DNA of 24,235 bases from JAGOSA01 sp043718505 (GCA_043718505.1 JAYSVN010000010.1:1-24235); one strand, 5' to 3'. Shown: positions 1 to 8,153, counted from the first letter of the stretch. The notes: a model not told the origin generated them from the letters alone. Program-made: numbers and translations.

Positions 1-284
1 AAGAGAACAAGTGAAGTTGTTGTCCCATCCCCCGCTGCATCGTTCGTTTTGCTCGCCACTTCTTTGGCAAGTTCAGCACCCATATTTTCAAACTTATCAG
101 GCAAAGTAATTTCTTTGGCAATTGAGACACCGTCATTTGTAATACTCGGCGCGCCGTAGCCTTTTTCATAAGCAACATTTTGTCCGCGCGGACCAAGAGT
201 TACTCGAACAGCATCGGACACGGCATCAATGCCGCGTTTGAGAGCTTCTTTTGCTTCATTTCCGCTTAAAATTTTCTTGGCCAT
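1..284 (-). CDS. groEL: 60 kDa chaperonin GroEL, N-terminal part (runs off window)
   Basis: This is the first 94 codons of the chaperonin GroEL, which folds proteins in an ATP-driven double-ring chamber in the cytoplasm. The reverse strand opens with MAKKILSGNEAK and then shows the family nucleotide-binding motifs: VTLGPRGQNV (around residue 30), APSITNDGVS (around 45-54) and the catalytic-loop motif GDGTTT near residue 85. The ATG at 284 matches the usual family N-terminus, so the start is secure. The gene is cut only by the window edge and shows no sign of decay. It lies 61 nt downstream of groES on the same strand, the normal groES-groEL order. I found no separate strong promoter or CIRCE operator in the gap, so co-transcription from the groES promoter is likely. 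Confidence 0.97.
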   Translation of the reverse strand, partial: MAKKILSGNEAKEALKRGIDAVSDAVRVTLGPRGQNVAYEKGYGAPSITNDGVSIAKEITLPDKFENMGAELAKEVASKTNDAAGDGTTTSLVL

Positions 285-345
285 AAATTACTGTAACAAA
301 GTGTTATGAAATAAAAATTAAGAAATAATAAATCTTTCCTGAAAA

Positions 346-753
346 TTAACTGATTATTCCTAAAATCTGATCTTCCCGGAGAATAATGAGGTCTTCGCCA
401 TCAAGTTTGATTTCGTCCGGCGCGTATTTGGAAAAAAGAACCATATCGCCGACTTTGACACTCATTTTTATGCGGTTACCATCTTCGTCATGCTTCCCGG
501 GACCAACTGCGAGAACTTTGCCGGTTTCTGGTTTTTCTTTGCTGGCACTGTCTGGAATAATGAGACCGAAGCTCGTTTTCTTCTCTTCTAATGACTGCGG
601 CCTGACAACAACCCTATCGTCAAGAGGCGCAAGGCGAATTTCTGATTTGGTCTTTTGCGCTGATTTTGAGACAGGTTTTGCCTTTGATTTTTGGGCTTTT
701 TTGGTTGCTTTTTTCGGCTTCTTTTTTTGTTTTAGTTTAGTAGTTTTCTTCAT
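346..753 (-). CDS. groES: 10 kDa co-chaperonin GroES with lysine-rich N-terminal extension
   Basis: Co-chaperonin that caps the GroEL chamber. The conserved domain starts at IRLAPLDDRVVVRP and continues through the mobile loop (EKKTSFGLIIPD) and GKVLAVGPGK to the C-terminal ILREDQILGII, which covers the usual length of about 95 residues. The protein is 135 aa because about 38 residues rich in Lys, Ala, Thr and Ser precede the domain. The open frame extends upstream to 819, but a TTGACA-16-TAAAAT promoter (764-791) lies inside that extension. The ATG at 753, with a predicted leader of about 4 nt, is therefore the likely start. The basic tail could bind RNA or membrane, or be disordered; its role is unknown. 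Confidence 0.93.
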   Translation of the reverse strand: MKKTTKLKQKKKPKKATKKAQKSKAKPVSKSAQKTKSEIRLAPLDDRVVVRPQSLEEKKTSFGLIIPDSASKEKPETGKVLAVGPGKHDEDGNRIKMSVKVGDMVLFSKYAPDEIKLDGEDLIILREDQILGIIS

Positions 754-763
754 ACGTACCATC

Positions 764-791
764 ATTTTATAGATAACGAAATGATTGTCAA
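764..791 (-). promoter_or_regulatory. Sigma70-type promoter of groES-groEL
   Basis: Read on the minus strand: TTGACA (786-791), a 16-nt spacer and TAAAAT (764-769). The last base of the -10 is 10 nt from the ATG at 753, so the predicted transcript has a leader of about 4 nt. This rules out the upstream in-frame ATGs at 819, 765 and 762. Confidence 0.65.
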
Positions 792-804
792 ACGAAAGCA
801 TTTC

Positions 805-832
805 TTGCGTTTTTGACATTATGTGCTAGTAT
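805..832 (+). promoter_or_regulatory. Extended -10 promoter of secG
   Basis: TTGCGT (805-810), a 16-nt spacer and TAGTAT (827-832) preceded by TGC, an extended -10. The predicted start is near 839, giving a leader of roughly 9 nt before the secG ATG. It is divergent from the groES promoter. Confidence 0.45.
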
Positions 833-847
833 CAATCCATACCGAAT

Positions 848-1072
848 ATGCAATCATATCTTCCTACCATTCAGATTGTGCTCTCAATTCTCCTCATCGC
901 GGGAATTCTCCTCCAAGTATCAAGCGCCGGTGTCGGTGCTTCTTTGGGCGGTGGCGACAGCGTTGCTAACTACCATACACGGAGAGGGTTTGAGAAGTTT
1001 CTGTTTTACTTCACGATTGTCGTCGCGATTCTTTTCGCTGCGGCCGCAGTAGTCTCAATCGTGCTTCGGTAA
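848..1072 (+). CDS. secG: Preprotein translocase subunit SecG
   Basis: Small accessory subunit of the SecYEG protein-conducting channel in the cytoplasmic membrane. The 74-aa product has the family layout: a first membrane helix (about residues 5-25, IQIVLSILLIAGILLQ), the conserved glycine-rich loop GVGASLGGGDS, the basic motif TRRGFEKFLF, and a second membrane helix (about 52-72). Length and motif order fit SecG well. The ATG at 848 follows closely behind an extended -10 element, so the mRNA leader is very short. It is followed after about 100 nt by a solute-binding protein gene on the same strand; no terminator is visible between them. Confidence 0.93.
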   Translation: MQSYLPTIQIVLSILLIAGILLQVSSAGVGASLGGGDSVANYHTRRGFEKFLFYFTIVVAILFAAAAVVSIVLR

Positions 1073-1170
1073 TATCAGCAAGAAAAGTGTGGGATTAATT
1101 TTGCTTCATGTGAGCTTTATTATTGCTTCATCTTTTCTTCATTTTTTTCTGCCAAAATAGTACATATCCC

Positions 1171-2934
1171 ATGAACATGCCTAACCAAAAAGCGCGCGGT
1201 TCGCGCAATTTCTCTCTCCCCGTCTCTCTAACCAGGTTGCGGCGGAAAGGACAAAACTCTATACGATCTTTCTCAAGAAAAGAATTGGCGACCTTCCTTT
1301 CTCTTTTTTTTGTCGCGCTTGTCACTTTCATCTGGATGCTCGGCATTTTGAATGCACGCGGCAGCACAGACATAGCGGTTAAAGGCGGTACTTTGCATGA
1401 AGGTATTATTGGCACACCGAGATTTGTTAATCCTGTGCTGGCTGTTTCTGACGCTGACAAAGACCTTTCAGCGCTCGTATATTCCGGACTCATGCGACTC
1501 GATGAAAACGGTATACCCAAACTTGATTTGGCTGAATCATATAGCGTGTCACCTGACGGCCGAACTTATACTTTTATTCTCCGCAACGATATTTTCTTTC
1601 ATGACAATACCAGAGTTACTGCCAATGATGTCGTTTATACGATCAATCAAATAATGAATCCTCTGATCGACAGTCCGAAAAAGGCTAACTGGCAAGGTAT
1701 TGCTGTCAGAAAAATTGATGAACTGACTGTAGCTTTTGACCTCAAGCAGCCTTTCTCACCTTTTATTGAGCTGGCAACCGTAGGTATCATGCCAAATCAT
1801 CTCTGGGGAGAACTTTCAGCTGAAGAATTTGCTTTTAGTTCACTCAATATTAATGCCGTCGGTTCAGGTCCGTATAAAATTTCTTCAGTAAACAGAAACG
1901 CTTCCGGCATTGCCGATGAATTTGTCCTTACTCCGTTTAGAAAATCAAATCTTGGTAAATCATTTTTGGCAAAAATATATATTGCTTCATTTGCCAATGA
2001 GAGAGAGCTCGGTAATGCACTTACTAGCGGCAATATCGACGTTGCATCCGGTCTTTCACCTGAACGCGCACAAGCACTGGCTGCCAAAGGAGCTAAAATC
2101 AGCAGTCTGCGTTTGCCCCGGGTCTTCGGTCTTTTTATGAATAAGAATCAGAATGCGATTTTTAATGATCCGGCCGTTGTTGCGGCAGTTAAAAATAATA
2201 TAAATAAAAAAGAAATAATTGATAAAGTTCTTTATGGTTATGGTACAGCTATACGCGGACCAATTCCGCACGTATTTTTACACGGTGAAGGAAATGATAC
2301 CGACGCAAATGATGGTGATAGTGTTAGCGCGCTCGACAACGCCGGCTGGAAGATTGGTGATGATGGGAAGAGAGTAAAAACTGATGTTAAGGCTAAAACT
2401 ACAACACTTCTCACCTTTTCAATTTTGACCGCTGATACGCCTGAGTTAGTCGCGACTGCCGACATTATCAAAGAAAATCTTGAAGCTATCGGTTTTTCTG
2501 TTGAGGTAAAAATATTTAGTCTGGGCGATCTTAACCAAAATATTATTCGTCCGCGAAACTATGATGCCCTTTTGTTCGGCGAATTTGTTACCGACACCGG
2601 CAGTCTGCATGCTTTCTGGCATTCAAGCCAAACTGCTGATCCGGGACTGAACGTTGCTCAATATAAAAGTGCAATTGTAGATAAAGGTTTGAGTGATCTC
2701 TTTGCGGCAACAGAAAGTGATGCCAAATTAACAGCCTTGCAGAAAATTGAAGCTGACATCGAAAAAAACGCACCGGTAGCATTTATTTATTCCCCTCTTT
2801 ACCTTGAAGCCCGTAAAGGACCGACCAGTGAACGCGATCAGGATAATGATCTTATTTTACCTTCTGACCGTTTCCGCGACGTCACTAGCTGGAATTTGGA
2901 AACAGAAAAAGTTTGGAAAGTATTTACAAAATAA
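1171..2934 (+). CDS. Membrane-anchored family 5 solute-binding protein (OppA/DppA-like)
   Basis: Extracytoplasmic binding protein of the SBP_bac_5 family, which usually captures peptides or nickel for ABC importers. The family signature is clear: GLMRLDENG, then SPDGRTYTFILR, FHDNTRVTANDVVYT, and the later VGSGPYKI motif. About 35 basic residues precede a single hydrophobic segment (FLSLFFVALVTFIWMLGI), with no lipobox or obvious signal peptidase site, so it is probably a membrane-anchored binding protein. The frame opens at a TTG (1123), but the ATG at 1171 (or 1177) is a more normal start and gives 587 aa. No ABC permease or ATPase is adjacent, so the partner transporter lies elsewhere or is absent. 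The substrate cannot be read from the sequence. Confidence 0.85.
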   Translation: MNMPNQKARGSRNFSLPVSLTRLRRKGQNSIRSFSRKELATFLSLFFVALVTFIWMLGILNARGSTDIAVKGGTLHEGIIGTPRFVNPVLAVSDADKDLSALVYSGLMRLDENGIPKLDLAESYSVSPDGRTYTFILRNDIFFHDNTRVTANDVVYTINQIMNPLIDSPKKANWQGIAVRKIDELTVAFDLKQPFSPFIELATVGIMPNHLWGELSAEEFAFSSLNINAVGSGPYKISSVNRNASGIADEFVLTPFRKSNLGKSFLAKIYIASFANERELGNALTSGNIDVASGLSPERAQALAAKGAKISSLRLPRVFGLFMNKNQNAIFNDPAVVAAVKNNINKKEIIDKVLYGYGTAIRGPIPHVFLHGEGNDTDANDGDSVSALDNAGWKIGDDGKRVKTDVKAKTTTLLTFSILTADTPELVATADIIKENLEAIGFSVEVKIFSLGDLNQNIIRPRNYDALLFGEFVTDTGSLHAFWHSSQTADPGLNVAQYKSAIVDKGLSDLFAATESDAKLTALQKIEADIEKNAPVAFIYSPLYLEARKGPTSERDQDNDLILPSDRFRDVTSWNLETEKVWKVFTK

Positions 2935-2942
2935 AAAATTAA

Positions 2943-2970
2943 TTAATAATTTAACAGCTAAAAATATAAT
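2943..2970 (+). promoter_or_regulatory. Promoter of RNase J, leaderless spacing
   Basis: TTAATA (2943-2948), 16 nt, then a perfect TATAAT (2965-2970). Six nucleotides separate the -10 from the ATG at 2977, which places the expected +1 on the A of the start codon. Confidence 0.6.
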
Positions 2971-2976
2971 AAGAAC

Positions 2977-5037
2977 ATGGAAACAAATTATCCGAAAAAG
3001 AGAATAGGTGGTAACCGCGGAACTGATAGCAGGCCGTCTGGCAGTCACAGCGGAACGAGAACGTTTCGCTCAAATACAAATAGTGACGGCCATACTACTG
3101 GTAATCATTCCAGTAGTCACGCAGGTAGCAACGCTGGTGGTCAAGGCTCTGGCCACGGTAGTGGCCAGGGTGGCAGCATGATTCACAGTACCAATCAGGC
3201 AAGCAGTACAGGTCGCGGTCGTGCTCCAAAAAAAACCGCCCGTACCAAAACATTTCAGTACGGCGGCAAATTTGGCAAATCTCGACGACCAGGTCAAACT
3301 GAATCTCCTCGCGCGACGGTTATTCGTGATGAAAAAACCAAAACAACTATTCCCTCTTCCGGCGACAATGTTCGTATTATTCCGCTTGGTGGTACGGAAG
3401 AAATCGGCCGCAATATGACGATTGTCGAATATAAAGACGACATTATCGTGATCGATATGGGTTTCCAGCTCAAAACTGAAGACACACCTGGCATTGACTA
3501 CATTATTCCAAATACAAAATATCTCGAAGATCACAAAGACAAAATTCGCGCTGTCATTATTACCCACGGTCACCTCGATCATACCGGCGGTATTCCTTAC
3601 ATCATCGATCGTATTGGTTATCCGACTCTTTACTCTCGCTACCTCACTACTGTCATGATCAAAAAGCGTCAGGAAGAATTTACTCACCTCAAAGCACTCA
3701 ATATTGTTACTGTTGAAAAAGATGAGGTCCTGACATTTGGCGGTCTACGTGTTCGATTCTTCGGCGTGACGCACACTATCCCGGATTCAATGGGTGTCAT
3801 TATTGAAACACCATTTGGCAATATTGTTACACCTGGTGACTTCAAGCTTGAACACACAGATGAAGTTGTTTCCGAGCGTGAAGAAGAATCGTACAGAATT
3901 TTCGACAAAATGGAAACACTCATGCTCCTTGGCGAATCAACGAACATTGAAAATCCTGGATTTTCTACACCGGAAAGACTCGTTCACGAAGGCCTCGAGA
4001 AAATTATTACTGAAATTCACGGCCGCCTTATTATCGGTACATTCGCTTCGCAGATGGAACGCATGGAACATATTATCCGTGTCTGTGAAAAACTCGGCAA
4101 AAAAGTAGTCGTTGAAGGCCGCTCAATGAAAAACAATGTTGAAATTTTGAAATTTGTCGGCCGTCTTGTTGTTAAGAAAGATACATTCATTGCTGCTGAA
4201 GAAATGGATAAATATCCTGAATCAAAAATTGTTATTCTGGCGACTGGTGCTCAGGGTGATGAATTTGCCGCACTCATGCGTATGTCGAACAAGACACACA
4301 AAAACGTGAAGCTTCATGAGGGCGATACAGTCCTATTGTCATCGTCTATTATTCCCGGCAACGAAAAGGCAGTTGAAAAACTCAAGGATAATTTGGCCCG
4401 ACAAGGTTGCAAGATCGTTCATTACCGAACAAGTGAAGTGTATGTTCACTCAACCGGTCATGCCAACAAGGGTGAAATTGAATGGCTGCACAAAAAAATT
4501 AAACCGAAGTTCTTTATGCCGCTCCACGGTAATCACTATCGTCTTCGCTTACATGCAGAACTGGCTGAATCTCTTGGTATGCCAAAGGACCACATCGTGG
4601 TGCCGGAAAATGGCGCTATTATTGAAATTAGTGAAGGCGGCAAAAAAATCGGCATTCTCAAGGAACGCGCTCCGCACTTCCCTGTCATGGTTGATGGTTT
4701 CTCTATCGGTGATGTCCAGGATGTTGTCATTCGTGATCGCCAAATGCTCGCACAAGACGGTATGTTCGTCGTAATCGCGACCGTTGATCCGGCTACCGGC
4801 AAACTCAAGAAATCTCCTGACCTTATTTCCCGCGGCTTCATTTACCTCAAAGAAAATCAGGAACTTCTGCGTGCCGCTCGTCACATCATCAAAAAAACAG
4901 TTGAAGACGGTATCGCCGGACAGAATCCGGTTAACTTCGACTTCGTCAAAACTCAGCTTGGCGATAATATTTCAAAGTTTCTCTTTCAGAAAACTGCGAA
5001 GAGACCGCTTGTTATTCCGGTTGTTTTGTCGGTGTAA
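2977..5037 (+). CDS. rnj: Ribonuclease J (beta-CASP metallo-beta-lactamase)
   Basis: RNase J processes and degrades RNA by 5'-3' exonuclease and endonuclease activity, using two metal ions. The core starts near residue 130 with VRIIPLGGTEEIGRN. It contains the metal-binding motif HGHLDH (residues 197-202), then GVTHTIPDS, TPGDFKLEHT, the beta-CASP motifs VHSTGHAN and PLHGNHYRLRLHAE, and a C-terminal domain. At 686 aa it is longer than the usual 550 or so. The extra length is a 130-residue N-terminal region, first rich in Ser, Gly, His, Thr and Asn, then basic (KKTARTKTFQYGGKFGKSRR), which looks disordered and possibly RNA-binding. The start is supported by a TATAAT exactly six nt upstream. 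The next gene starts two nt after the stop. Confidence 0.95.
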   Translation: METNYPKKRIGGNRGTDSRPSGSHSGTRTFRSNTNSDGHTTGNHSSSHAGSNAGGQGSGHGSGQGGSMIHSTNQASSTGRGRAPKKTARTKTFQYGGKFGKSRRPGQTESPRATVIRDEKTKTTIPSSGDNVRIIPLGGTEEIGRNMTIVEYKDDIIVIDMGFQLKTEDTPGIDYIIPNTKYLEDHKDKIRAVIITHGHLDHTGGIPYIIDRIGYPTLYSRYLTTVMIKKRQEEFTHLKALNIVTVEKDEVLTFGGLRVRFFGVTHTIPDSMGVIIETPFGNIVTPGDFKLEHTDEVVSEREEESYRIFDKMETLMLLGESTNIENPGFSTPERLVHEGLEKIITEIHGRLIIGTFASQMERMEHIIRVCEKLGKKVVVEGRSMKNNVEILKFVGRLVVKKDTFIAAEEMDKYPESKIVILATGAQGDEFAALMRMSNKTHKNVKLHEGDTVLLSSSIIPGNEKAVEKLKDNLARQGCKIVHYRTSEVYVHSTGHANKGEIEWLHKKIKPKFFMPLHGNHYRLRLHAELAESLGMPKDHIVVPENGAIIEISEGGKKIGILKERAPHFPVMVDGFSIGDVQDVVIRDRQMLAQDGMFVVIATVDPATGKLKKSPDLISRGFIYLKENQELLRAARHIIKKTVEDGIAGQNPVNFDFVKTQLGDNISKFLFQKTAKRPLVIPVVLSV

Positions 5038-5039
5038 AA

Positions 5040-5498
5040 ATGGATCTTAAAAAAATTTTTGAAGAATACAAAGCAGTCATACAAATAGCCGTCCCTTCTG
5101 CTAATATTCAGCATGTTGGCGGCTCGGCCATACCTGGTGCAATTACAAAAGGTGACTTAGATATACAAGTTCGAGTTCAGCTAAATGAAATGGAGAATGC
5201 GATAAAAGGCTTGGGTGAAAAATTCAGTCCTAAGCACGCAGAATTATGGAATAAAAATTTTGCTGTATTTGTATTAAAAAAACCTGACCTTCAGATAGAT
5301 ATAATGCTCAACGTTGTAGACAGTGCATATGACACATTTTTTAGAGTCCGTGATCTATTGATTAAAGACAGCCAGTTACTCGAAGAATATAATCAATTAA
5401 AAATTAAATATAGGCAGGAACCGTATGCGGTATTTTCTAAACAGAAGCGTGCTTTTTTTGATAGACTCTTCGAAACATATTTAGACTTGGAGAGTTAA
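5040..5498 (+). CDS. GrpB/UPF0157-like nucleotidyltransferase-fold protein
   Basis: A 152-aa protein resembling GrpB (UPF0157), which belongs to the polymerase-beta-type nucleotidyltransferase fold. The signature is visible as HVGGSAIPG followed by GDLDIQV: the Gly-Ser pair (28-29) and Asp39/Asp41 match the GS...DxD pattern, and a possible third acidic residue lies in LQIDIML. The ATG lies two nt after the RNase J stop, so translation is probably coupled to it. Biochemical activity of this family is poorly defined; some members are fused to CoaE. The substrate is unknown. Confidence 0.7.
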   Translation: MDLKKIFEEYKAVIQIAVPSANIQHVGGSAIPGAITKGDLDIQVRVQLNEMENAIKGLGEKFSPKHAELWNKNFAVFVLKKPDLQIDIMLNVVDSAYDTFFRVRDLLIKDSQLLEEYNQLKIKYRQEPYAVFSKQKRAFFDRLFETYLDLES

Positions 5499-5539
5499 TC
5501 TTTCCCCCAGTAAAATCTACTTTTTCTTTATAAATATTT

Positions 5540-5545
5540 TATAAT
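5540..5545 (+). promoter_or_regulatory. -10 element of the MFS transporter gene
   Basis: A perfect TATAAT eight nt before the ATG at 5554, predicting a leader of 0-2 nt. No convincing -35 is seen. Confidence 0.5.
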
Positions 5546-5553
5546 GTCTTCAT

Positions 5554-6717
5554 ATGCGCATTGTAAAAGTGCGGGCGCTTCGGTATGCGCTCATAACAGG
5601 TTTTCTTTTCTCCCTTCATCTGGCGCTTGTTAGTTATGCCAACTCTACCTTTGCCGCCAATCTTTTTGGTGAGGACGCAGTCGGGCCATTATTTAGTCTC
5701 GCCGCATTCATAGCTCTCATGACACTTCTTTTTTGGGCACCAAAAAAGATTGCCCGTAACGGTACGCTACTTTTTGTTGCGCTCATGCTTCTCCTCTCTA
5801 TCGTTGTACTAACCGGACTCTCCGGCGCTACTTTCAATATTGGTTACGCTTTAGTTTTTATTCTCTATCTTGCCATTAACTCAATAGTTCTCTATGGCTT
5901 CGACATGATTGTCGAGCATGCCACCAAAAATTCTGAGACCGGCAAAATCCGCGGCATATATCTCACCGTTCTCAATTTGGCCTGGATGGTGGCACTCATC
6001 GGCACCGGTACAATTATTGACTTCGGCGGCTTTCGATTACTCTACCTTATCGGTGCAGCATTAGTTTTCCTTTCACTTCTGGCTTTATATAAAGGCGGAT
6101 TCATGCTCAATTCCAGTCGTCTAACTCCGGTACAGCTACGCGCAGATTTTCATAGACTGATTCGCAATAAAAATCTGTCCTCGATTTACCTTGTTAATTT
6201 TACGCTCCAGACTTTCTTTTACATCATGGTTATATTTACGCCGCTCTACCTCACGACGATTATGGGTTTTGGCTGGAAAGAAATAAGTATCATTTTCTTT
6301 GTTATGCTTTCACCGTTTGTTCTGCTTCAATATCCGCTGGGCCGAATTGCTGATATGCGTTTTGGAGAAAAAGAAATTTTAATATTTGGACTTATTGTTA
6401 TGGGCCTGGCAACACTCATGCTCACAACTATTAGTACTCCTTCCATTTGGCTTTGGGCGACAATGCTTTTTGCTACACGTGTCGGAGCCGCAACTGTTGA
6501 AATAATGTCAGACAGTTATTTCTTCAAGCACATTGACGAAAACGATACCGGACTCGTCAGTCTGTATCGTTCAATATCCCCGCTGGCCGGTGTTATTGTG
6601 CCGCTTCTCGCGGCTGCCATAATTGAGATTTTCAGTTATGGAACACTTTTCTCAGCGCTCGGTGTACTTTGTTTGCTGGCTATTATTCCGGCTACAAAAA
6701 TTAAGGATACTCGCTAA
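5554..6717 (+). CDS. Major facilitator superfamily transporter
   Basis: A 387-aa polytopic membrane protein with twelve hydrophobic segments in two groups of six, separated by a loop around residues 185-210 (LTPVQLRADFHRLIRNKN). This is the topology and length of a major facilitator secondary transporter. After segment 8 the loop GRIADMRFGEKEIL resembles the MFS loop motif G-x-x-x-D-R-x-G. No residues that would name a substrate were recognised. The ATG at 5554 is supported by TATAAT eight nt upstream. It lies 55 nt after the GrpB-like gene and 28 nt before the pseudouridine synthase, which has its own weaker -10. Confidence 0.85.
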   Translation: MRIVKVRALRYALITGFLFSLHLALVSYANSTFAANLFGEDAVGPLFSLAAFIALMTLLFWAPKKIARNGTLLFVALMLLLSIVVLTGLSGATFNIGYALVFILYLAINSIVLYGFDMIVEHATKNSETGKIRGIYLTVLNLAWMVALIGTGTIIDFGGFRLLYLIGAALVFLSLLALYKGGFMLNSSRLTPVQLRADFHRLIRNKNLSSIYLVNFTLQTFFYIMVIFTPLYLTTIMGFGWKEISIIFFVMLSPFVLLQYPLGRIADMRFGEKEILIFGLIVMGLATLMLTTISTPSIWLWATMLFATRVGAATVEIMSDSYFFKHIDENDTGLVSLYRSISPLAGVIVPLLAAAIIEIFSYGTLFSALGVLCLLAIIPATKIKDTR

Positions 6718-6733
6718 AATGTTGGTTTTAACG

Positions 6734-6739
6734 TAGGAT
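6734..6739 (+). promoter_or_regulatory. Possible -10 element of the pseudouridine synthase gene
   Basis: TAGGAT six nt before the ATG at 6746, the same spacing as the RNase J -10. No clear -35 is seen, so this is weaker evidence. Confidence 0.3.
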
Positions 6740-6745
6740 GCTTGT

Positions 6746-7534
6746 ATGCAAAAGAGAAAAGTAACGTCTGCTAAACAGTACGTAAAATACCAGCCCAAAA
6801 AGCCCGCTGTGCAGGCTGGCGAACCAAAAAAAATTACTGGCGGGACAATTGCTGGTGGAATAATTAGTGGTGAGCGTATTAATGTCCACCTGCGAAATAC
6901 TGGGAAAGCGACCCGTCGCGAGGCCGATGAATTAATTGCCGCCGGCAAAGTTTTTGTTAATGGCGTGAAGGCAGTAGTCGGTATGCGAGTCGCTCCGACT
7001 GACAAAGTTGAAATTCGCGGCAAGAGTAAAGCTCACCGCTATTTTATATACAACAAACCGACTGGTATTGTGACTACACAGCCGCAAGCCGGTGAAAAAG
7101 ATATTGTTTCAAGCGCAAAATTTCCGACCAAAGTTTTTCCCATCGGTCGGCTCGACAAAGATTCAAGCGGACTTATTATTATGACAAATGACGGCCGAAT
7201 TACTGAAGATCTGCTCTCCCCTGACCGAGATCATGAAAAAGAATACGTTGTTGGTATTGATAAAAAAGTTTCAGCTGATTTTAAAAATAAAATGGAGAAT
7301 GGTGTTGTCATCGGCGGTGATTTGAAAATGGAAAAATATAAAACCAAGCCGTGCAAAGTTACTATTACCGGCGATAAAACATTTTCTATTATTCTGACCG
7401 AAGGCAAAAATCGCCAAATCCGCCGCATGTGCGAAGCCCTTGGCTATAAAGTTTTTACCCTTATGCGGGTCCGTATCGGTAAATTTATGCTCGGCAAATT
7501 GAAGCCTGGTGAATGGAGAGAGGTCAAGATGTAA
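6746..7534 (+). CDS. rluF: RsuA/RluB/RluF-family rRNA pseudouridine synthase
   Basis: Converts a specific uridine in rRNA to pseudouridine. The 262-aa protein has a basic N-terminal tail of about 40 residues, an S4 RNA-binding domain (GERINVHLRNTGKATRREAD, about 42-90), then the catalytic domain. The active-site motif GRLDKDSSGLIIMTNDG carries the catalytic Asp, and EGKNRQIRRMCEALGY is the conserved C-terminal motif. The segment DHEKEYVV and the RVRIG ending are closest, as I remember them, to RluF (23S U2604). RluB/RluE-type specificity cannot be excluded, so the symbol is tentative. A strong hairpin terminator follows at 7570-7597. Confidence 0.9.
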   Translation: MQKRKVTSAKQYVKYQPKKPAVQAGEPKKITGGTIAGGIISGERINVHLRNTGKATRREADELIAAGKVFVNGVKAVVGMRVAPTDKVEIRGKSKAHRYFIYNKPTGIVTTQPQAGEKDIVSSAKFPTKVFPIGRLDKDSSGLIIMTNDGRITEDLLSPDRDHEKEYVVGIDKKVSADFKNKMENGVVIGGDLKMEKYKTKPCKVTITGDKTFSIILTEGKNRQIRRMCEALGYKVFTLMRVRIGKFMLGKLKPGEWREVKM

Positions 7535-7561
7535 GGCGCGAAGTGCAAATAATAATTGGGT

Positions 7562-7600
7562 AAAAAAATAAGCCTGAACCGTAATTGGTTCAGGCTTTAT
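7562..7600. terminator. Bidirectional Rho-independent terminator
   Basis: Perfect 11-bp stem, AAGCCTGAACC (7570-7580) with GGTTCAGGCTT (7587-7597), around a 6-nt loop. The minus strand continues with a run of T and the plus strand with TATTGTTCTT. It lies between two convergent genes and can serve both. Confidence 0.88.
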
Positions 7601-7605
7601 TGTTC

Positions 7606-8073
7606 TTAGTGAACTTTTTCTTCTTTGGCTTCTTCTTTAGGCCGTTGCATCCAGCGTTTAAATCCTTCCAACGCCTCAACTTCACCTTCATCGATCATAA
7701 TTTTACCGTCGGAACTTTTAACATATTTTCCGTCAAGAAACAGAGTCTTGTCTTCAATAAGTGCATATTCCCCGTTTATAACTTCGACAAAATATGTGTA
7801 GAGGAGATTTCCGTCATCATCATTTTTATCTTTTCTCTGACATATTTTCGTCAGCTTAAAGGAGATTCCGGCTTTTACTTTACTGAAAGTGGCTGGTCTT
7901 CCTCTTCCATCCAATAGTGAAATATTCATCAGCATGAGTAATGCGACTACGAATGCGCAGGAGATTGAAAGTGCACCCAGGCCATCATATTTATCGTAAA
8001 TAAGGATAACTATTCCTAATATTATTCCCAGCATTAATAAGTTTCCTACTACAGCATTTATGTTCTTTTTCAT
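7606..8073 (-). CDS. Hypothetical two-helix membrane protein
   Basis: I do not recognise a family. The 155-aa product has two hydrophobic segments close together (about residues 8-26 and 33-50), then a soluble tail of about 105 residues, strongly charged at the end (RPKEEAKEEKVH). The tail includes short beta-like stretches (YTYFVEVINGEYALIEDKTLFLDGKYV). With both helices near the N-terminus, the tail probably lies in the cytoplasm. The gene stands alone, with a consensus promoter upstream (8091-8119) and a terminator at its end. It is one of few genes here with a purine-rich stretch (AGGAAA) shortly before the ATG. Confidence 0.75.
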   Translation of the reverse strand: MKKNINAVVGNLLMLGIILGIVILIYDKYDGLGALSISCAFVVALLMLMNISLLDGRGRPATFSKVKAGISFKLTKICQRKDKNDDDGNLLYTYFVEVINGEYALIEDKTLFLDGKYVKSSDGKIMIDEGEVEALEGFKRWMQRPKEEAKEEKVH

Positions 8074-8090
8074 GTTTTCAATTTTCCTGT

Positions 8091-8119
8091 ATTATACTCT
8101 TTTTTTTGTTTTTTGTCAA
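8091..8119 (-). promoter_or_regulatory. Consensus sigma70-type promoter
   Basis: Perfect TTGACA (8114-8119), a 17-nt spacer and perfect TATAAT (8091-8096) on the minus strand. The predicted leader is about 11 nt and contains AGGAAA before the ATG at 8073. This is the best promoter match in the window. Confidence 0.88.
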
Positions 8120-8124
8120 TTAAC

Positions 8125-8153
8125 AAAATAGCCCTTATCGTACAGGCCATTTT
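8125..8153 (-). terminator. Possible weak terminator after HtrA
   Basis: Imperfect 9-bp stem (8125-8133 with 8145-8153, one A-C mismatch) and an 11-nt loop, ending in TTTTG on the minus strand. It lies 29 nt after the HtrA stop. Confidence 0.35.

Noticed and set aside
813..818. Perfect TTGACA on the plus strand upstream of secG
   Set aside because: At the normal 16-18 nt distance there is no acceptable -10, and the likely -10 (TAGTAT, 827-832) is only 8 nt away. TTGCGT at 805-810 fits better.
346..847. CIRCE operator for the groESL operon
   Set aside because: No TTAGCACTC-N9-GAGTGCTAA inverted repeat is present upstream of groES.
3070..3687. Long open frame on the minus strand inside the RNase J gene (205 aa)
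   Set aside because: Low-complexity composition mirrors the Ser/Gly/His repeats of RNase J on the other strand, and no family motif is visible.
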